This document shows positions 6,480 to 9,267 of a stretch of 9,267 bases of DNA, one piece after another (the stretch's first letter is position 1; every line of letters starts with the position of its first letter). The position numbers and the translations under genes were made by a program. The notes under the pieces are model-generated. The model searched no databases and was not told where the DNA came from. It worked only from the letters and a program-made list of their open reading frames with translations. Source of the DNA: Pseudobacteriovorax antillogorgiicola (GTDB taxonomy: Bacteria; Bdellovibrionota_B; Oligoflexia; Oligoflexales; RGVZ01); contig CAMDGW010000088.1 in the NCBI GenBank assembly GCA_945897695.1, positions 1-9,267 on the forward strand. The letters run 5' to 3'.

Positions 6480-6572
6480 CATGACATGGTCATGGGTAAG
6501 TCTCGCCCCATGGAAACTGATGCACGAGAATGCTCCCTCTTTGTTGCAATCATATCAGGATTTTAAAGAGGG
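6480..6572. repeat. Inverted repeats in the convergent intergenic gap
   Basis: The 223-bp gap 6382-6604 between convergent genes contains CATGAC-ATG-GTCATG (6480-6494), CATGGG/CCCATG (6491-6496 and 6507-6512, sharing CATG with the first), and CCCTCTTT/AAAGAGGG (6535-6542 and 6565-6572, 22-nt spacer). None carries a T tract. Only very short ORFs are present and I support none of them. Confidence 0.5.
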
Positions 6573-6604
6573 TGACAAAGTTGGTAAATCGTTACTTCTA
6601 TTGC

Positions 6605-7066
6605 TTAAACTAGATTCATGATGATCTTTGCGTGTTCATTTTGAACGGGCTGAATGCTTAGACGCTGGCCTTTTTGAAGTAGCAAAAGATCTTTAAGTTC
6701 AGAACTTTTTCGAACTTCAGAAAGCGTTAAGGGCTTTGCAAATCGCTTCTTTGCTTTGACATCCACCATCACCCAAGGGTTTAAGCCTTTTTGGGCACTT
6801 TTTTCGTCGTAATACTGGCTCTTGGGATCCATGGCAGTATGGTCGGGGTACGATTCGCGCACAACCTCAGCCATCCCGATGATGGCGGGCTCGGCGCACG
6901 ATGAATGGTAGAAAAATACTTGGTCACCAAGCTTGAATTCATCACGCATGAAATTTCGGGCTTGATAGTTACGAACTCCCTCCCAAGATCCGGTCTTTGC
7001 AGGGGCATTTTCTAGGTCGTCCCAGCTATAAGTGTCGGGCTCAGATTTCATCAGCCAAAATTTCAT
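6605..7066 (-). CDS. EVE-domain protein (THYN1 family)
   Basis: 153 residues from the ATG at 7066 with GGAG 5 nt upstream; full length for the family. The protein is essentially one EVE domain: KFWLMKSEPDTYSWDDL at the start, WEGVRNYQARNFMRDEFKLGD (about 28-48), VFFYHSSCAEPAIIGMAEVV (about 50-69), then YPDHTAMDPKSQYYD and WVMVDVKAKKRF, ending with a RLSIQPV strand. These are the family's standard conserved blocks. EVE domains are PUA-like folds related to YTH, found in human THYN1 and many bacteria, and thought to read modified bases in DNA or RNA. The aromatic residues that would form the base pocket appear intact. The domain is cytoplasmic and soluble. It follows a small secreted-protein gene on the same strand with 82 bp between them, and no functional link to that gene is evident. 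Identity is very secure; the in vivo ligand is not known. Confidence 0.95.
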   Translation of the reverse strand: MKFWLMKSEPDTYSWDDLENAPAKTGSWEGVRNYQARNFMRDEFKLGDQVFFYHSSCAEPAIIGMAEVVRESYPDHTAMDPKSQYYDEKSAQKGLNPWVMVDVKAKKRFAKPLTLSEVRKSSELKDLLLLQKGQRLSIQPVQNEHAKIIMNLV

Positions 7067-7102
7067 GGGTGCTCCACTCAGCTCTAAGGTTTAAACACAA
7101 TA

Positions 7103-7138
7103 CGCCGTCGGGGCGCCCTGACCAACGCTCAGACGGCG
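7103..7138 (-). terminator. Possible terminator hairpin between two minus-strand genes
   Basis: Inverted repeat CGCCGTC (7103-7109) and GACGGCG (7132-7138) with a 22-nt loop that contains the palindrome GGGCGCCC (7111-7118). It starts about 10 nt beyond the stop of the small secreted-protein gene and precedes the EVE gene. On the minus strand it is followed by TATTGTGTTT, a poor T tract, so termination would be partial at best. Confidence 0.35.
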
Positions 7139-7148
7139 CATGGACTTG

Positions 7149-7646
7149 CTAATCTGCTGATAACGGCTTAAGACCTTCTCGCACGTCGCCATATTCAGTT
7201 AAAAAGCGATCTCGAATAAAGCATTTGATCGCCTCTGGATCAAGTGGATCCACCATTGGTGCCATGGCTCCGTCTTCGCGGTCCGTTGTCGACAGCTCTT
7301 GGATAAAATAGGCTCCGGCATTGTCGGGATATATTCTATGTCGGGCGTTAGGGCTATTGGTGACCAAGTAGGTGTACCCAAACTCCATCCAGTCACCTCC
7401 CGTGTAAAAAACTTCAATCCTGCGTTCATTTAGAGGGTTAGATACGTCGCCTTGGAAGTAATGGAAGATGCGGATGATGTTTGCATTTTCTTCCTTGGGA
7501 ATGAGGTCATAATACTGGGGGAAGGCTGAAACCAGATTACCTCGAAACATCCAATTTTGGCTGACATCGTTGAGTTCAATGGCTTGAGCGGTCCCGTGTC
7601 CTGCTAAAATCGTCAGGAATATGATCAACAGTCTCATCTTTTTCAT
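7149..7646 (-). CDS. Small secreted protein, function unknown
   Basis: 165 residues from the ATG at 7646, chosen because AGGAGA lies 8 nt upstream; Met4 is a weaker alternative. Residues 1-22 are a clear signal peptide (MKKMRLLIIFLTILAGHGTAQA, cleavage AQA|IE). The mature part of about 143 residues is rich in aromatic residues and looks like a single compact beta-rich domain (NIIRIFHYFQGD, RRIEVFYTGGDWMEFGYTYLV, AYFIQELS), with an acidic C-terminal part and one Cys. I recognise no family. No lipobox and no membrane segment, so it is periplasmic or secreted. It is the first gene of a possible unit with the EVE gene. Upstream lies an unusually structured leader (7684-7831) that may control it. 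Confidence 0.8.
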   Translation of the reverse strand: MKKMRLLIIFLTILAGHGTAQAIELNDVSQNWMFRGNLVSAFPQYYDLIPKEENANIIRIFHYFQGDVSNPLNERRIEVFYTGGDWMEFGYTYLVTNSPNARHRIYPDNAGAYFIQELSTTDREDGAMAPMVDPLDPEAIKCFIRDRFLTEYGDVREGLKPLSAD

Positions 7647-7683
7647 ACGTTAGTTCTCCTAAAATAATCGTGTGTGATGGCTC

Positions 7684-7831
7684 GGGACCTTGATGTCCCT
7701 TCAGAAGGGAGATGAAATCGATTTGCTAGGAGACGTCAACGCGGGATTTGCAACTATGATGCGCCCCTAAAAGACGTTGACCCCGCCTCCCTTTCGGGTG
7801 GCGAGGTTAAGGTGCGGGGGTCTGTTCGACC
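7684..7831 (-). other. Hairpin-dense region, possible structured 5' leader or ncRNA
   Basis: Stems seen: GGGAC/GTCCC (7684-7688, 7695-7699); CCCTTC-A-GAAGGG (7697-7709); GTCAACG/CGTTGAC (7735-7741, 7775-7781); GACCCCGC/GCGGGGGTC (7779-7786, 7814-7822, one bulged G); an inner GCC-T-CCC-TTTC-GGG-T-GGC hairpin (7785-7802); GGTC/GACC (7819-7822, 7828-7831). On the minus strand the inner loop reads CCC-GAAA-GGG, a GNRA tetraloop. This favours RNA made from the minus strand, that is, the leader of the gene starting at 7646. The class is not one I recognise. Confidence 0.45.
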
Positions 7832-8040
7832 TGTCTTGTTGTGAGGATAATCAGGAAGGTTTGTCTTGATGCCGTGTTATTAAGCAATGTCAGCACGAGA
7901 TCTTTGAAGTGCCCTCTAAGTTACTTCTCGAACTCCTACATCGGATCGCTTTAAACCTCGGCCAGTGATGGGCCGTATCTCGCTGGAACTGCCTTGCAGC
8001 GCCAGTTTCATAGGAGGATTCGGCAAAGGACCAAATTTCT

Positions 8041-8081
8041 TTAGAATAATGTTTAATTTTATTTATTATAAACAATAAAAT
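8041..8081 (+). promoter_or_regulatory. AT-rich promoter area with an 8-bp inverted repeat
   Basis: ATTTTATT (8056-8063) and AATAAAAT (8074-8081) form a perfect inverted repeat around a 10-nt spacer holding TATTATAAA, which could be a -10 box. A matching -35 is weak (TTAGAA at 8041). The spacer lies about 55 nt ahead of the permease start, a suitable place for promoter and operator. Confidence 0.3.
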
Positions 8082-8125
8082 CAGCGGGTTAAAACTGCTT
8101 GGCGAACGCGGTTTGAGGGGGTATC

Positions 8126-9267
8126 GTGTTGGGTCAAAATGAAAAGTTTCCGATTTCAACCAGCAGGGCGGCCGTGATCACATCCCGTAACATTAGTAGC
8201 TCTCATCGCTTTTCACCTTGGATCTGGTGGTTGGCATGGAGGCAGCTTTCAATTCGCAAACAGGGCAGCGGTTTGTCTTTTATGACCGTCGTTTCGGTGG
8301 CGGGTGTTGCCATTGGTGTTGGTGCCCTGGTTGTTGTGCTTTCAGTTATGGGCGGTTTTGAAGCAAGTTTGCGCAAGAATATGCTGGAAGGTGAGCCCCA
8401 TCTTGAGCTCATCTCTGCTCACAATGCACTCGCTGGCTTGAGTTTAAAAGAACATCCTCTGGATGAATTTAAGAAGCAGTTCTCCGGCGTTGATCAAATT
8501 GAGCCATTTATTTCTGCAGACGTTGTGCTTAAACGTCGTGGCTATGTAAACTCCGCGACCATTATTGGGGTTAGATCTGAATCGGAGGGCTCTAAGCTTT
8601 GGGCTTTTGATGGAGCCTTCTCGGACGGAGTCATGGCTGATTTGTTCAAGCTTCATAAGCCCATTGTTCCCCAGGCGCCCGGCGTGATTTTGAATCTTCC
8701 AGGCATTGCCCTGGGAAAGAGTTTAGCTTTGCAGATAGGTGCTGATGTTGGTGATGAAATCACGGTGTTAAGCCCCCAGGCGTCTTCAAGTTCGGCTCTT
8801 TCGGGCGGAACTCTTGCACGGCGGTATGTCGTCACCGGAATACTCAGTACAGGAAATTTTAATTATGACTCCAAGTGGGGGATTGTTTCCCTAGATGAAG
8901 CTCGCTACTTCATGCCTGATTATGATCCAACCCTGGCTGAAGACCAATATGTCACGGGCATTGCTTTGAAGGTTCCTAATCCAATGAATATGGAACCTTA
9001 CCTAAAAAAGGCTAAAAAATGGTCAGATTTGACGGCGAAAACCTGGCAAATGACAAATAAGTCATTGCTCTTTGCACTCAAACTGGAGAAATTCACCATG
9101 GGTTCAATACTTATGTTGATCGTTTTGGTGGCTGCCTTTTCCATCAGTGGGACCATGATTATGACGGTCTTTCACAAACGGAGTCAAGTCCGATGTTGCT
9201 TGTTTGATGACGTCAACATCAATGGGCGATGTCTTCGCGAGCCCCCATGCCTGAAATCCCCATTCCT
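8126..9267 (+). CDS. LolC/LolE-type lipoprotein-release ABC permease, partial
   Basis: An in-frame TGA at 8114 sets the upstream limit. GTG 8126 is chosen because AGGGG sits 5 nt upstream; TTG 8129 and GTG 8174 are alternatives. The frame stays open to the window edge (380 residues). After an N-terminal stretch unusual in length (about 30 residues) comes the family's start: WLAWRQLSIRKQGSGLS, then TM1 (about 54-74, VVSVAGVAIGVGALVVVLSV) and MGGFEASLR. A periplasmic domain of about 245 residues follows, then TM2 in the hallmark EKFTMGSILMLIVLVAAFSI, then MTVFHKRSQV. LolCDE (or LolDF) pulls mature lipoproteins from the inner membrane to hand them to LolA. This suits a genome with lipoprotein genes nearby. 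The usual continuation (LLRALGMT-type) is missing after residue 355; see the separate entry. LolC and LolE cannot be told apart here. Confidence 0.9.
   Translation, partial: MLGQNEKFPISTSRAAVITSRNISSSHRFSPWIWWLAWRQLSIRKQGSGLSFMTVVSVAGVAIGVGALVVVLSVMGGFEASLRKNMLEGEPHLELISAHNALAGLSLKEHPLDEFKKQFSGVDQIEPFISADVVLKRRGYVNSATIIGVRSESEGSKLWAFDGAFSDGVMADLFKLHKPIVPQAPGVILNLPGIALGKSLALQIGADVGDEITVLSPQASSSSALSGGTLARRYVVTGILSTGNFNYDSKWGIVSLDEARYFMPDYDPTLAEDQYVTGIALKVPNPMNMEPYLKKAKKWSDLTAKTWQMTNKSLLFALKLEKFTMGSILMLIVLVAAFSISGTMIMTVFHKRSQVRCCLFDDVNINGRCLREPPCLKSPF
9191..9267. other. Discordant tail after the permease TM2
   Basis: After MTVFHKRSQV (ending at 9190) the permease frame gives RCCLFDDVNINGRCLREPPC and beyond, Cys-rich and unlike any LolC/E. 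The minus strand of this stretch gives a protein-like reading EWGFQAWGLAKTSPIDVDVI followed by KQATSD. A junction near 9190 is likely. Confidence 0.55.

Larger units (their letters stand above)
7647..8125. other. 479-bp gap without a gene
   Basis: This gap separates the divergent small secreted-protein and Lol permease genes. The left part (7684-7831) is hairpin-dense and is listed separately. The middle (7832-8040) has only short stems, such as CGGCC/GGCCG at 7959-7963 and 7971-7975. I found no tRNA (no T-loop and acceptor pairing) and no credible ORF. The right part (8041-8085) is very AT-rich and probably holds the permease promoter. Confidence 0.6.

Noticed and set aside
7832..8040. Possible tRNA or known small RNA in the gap
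   Set aside because: I could find no acceptor stem, T-loop or anticodon arm on either strand, and nothing matching 6S, SRP or tmRNA landmarks I know.
7890..8159. Minus-strand ORF of 89 residues in the gap
   Set aside because: It begins with TTG inside the permease start region, lacks a ribosome site, and its composition (runs of Arg/Ser/His) looks like translated noncoding DNA.

Overview
The window reads as chromosomal DNA from a Gram-negative, outer-membrane bacterium. The evidence is a LolC/LolE-type lipoprotein-release permease, two proteins with lipoprotein-type signal peptides, and several proteins with Sec signal peptides. Base composition is moderate, neither strongly AT- nor GC-rich. 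The mix of secreted His/Gly-rich proteins, a TolB-like propeller and a RelA/SpoT-like protein of a type I associate with Bdellovibrionota, Oligoflexia and Myxococcota suggests one of those lineages. That placement is inference, not proof. I see no insertion sequence, CRISPR array, tRNA or rRNA.

Layout, left to right. (1) Positions 1-1647, minus strand: a two-gene unit encoding a caspase-fold (peptidase C14) lipoprotein and, 14 nt downstream, a von Willebrand factor A lipoprotein that runs off the left edge. (2) Positions 1924-3938, minus strand: a secreted six-bladed TolB/PD40-type beta-propeller followed 2 nt later by a Cys-containing protein with a His/Gly-rich linker. (3) Positions 4111-4434, plus strand: a small secreted protein divergent from the propeller gene. 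It is terminated by a strong hairpin that lies inside the end of the convergent gene. (4) Positions 4444-5088, minus strand: a periplasmic thioredoxin-fold protein (WCDPC) with a His/Gly-rich N-terminal linker like that of region 2. (5) Positions 5155-6381, plus strand: a 408-residue protein whose C-terminal half looks like a RelA/SpoT-type nucleotidyltransferase. (6) Positions 6605-7646, minus strand: a small secreted protein of unknown function, then an EVE-domain protein. (7) Positions 7647-8125: a 479-bp gap with no gene. Its left part (7684-7831) is dense in hairpins, several of them mutually exclusive, and would form the 5' leader of the small secreted gene. (8) Positions 8126-9267, plus strand: a LolC/E-type permease that stops resembling its family after about 9190, in the last 77 bases of the window.

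Working hypothesis: most of the window (regions 2 to 4) is an envelope or periplasm gene neighbourhood. The shared His/Gly/Pro/Glu/Lys linker ties the propeller operon to the thioredoxin protein and suggests they act together, perhaps with metals. The caspase/VWA lipoprotein pair could be a surface proteolytic device. The RelA/SpoT-like and EVE proteins are cytoplasmic and may be unrelated to the rest.
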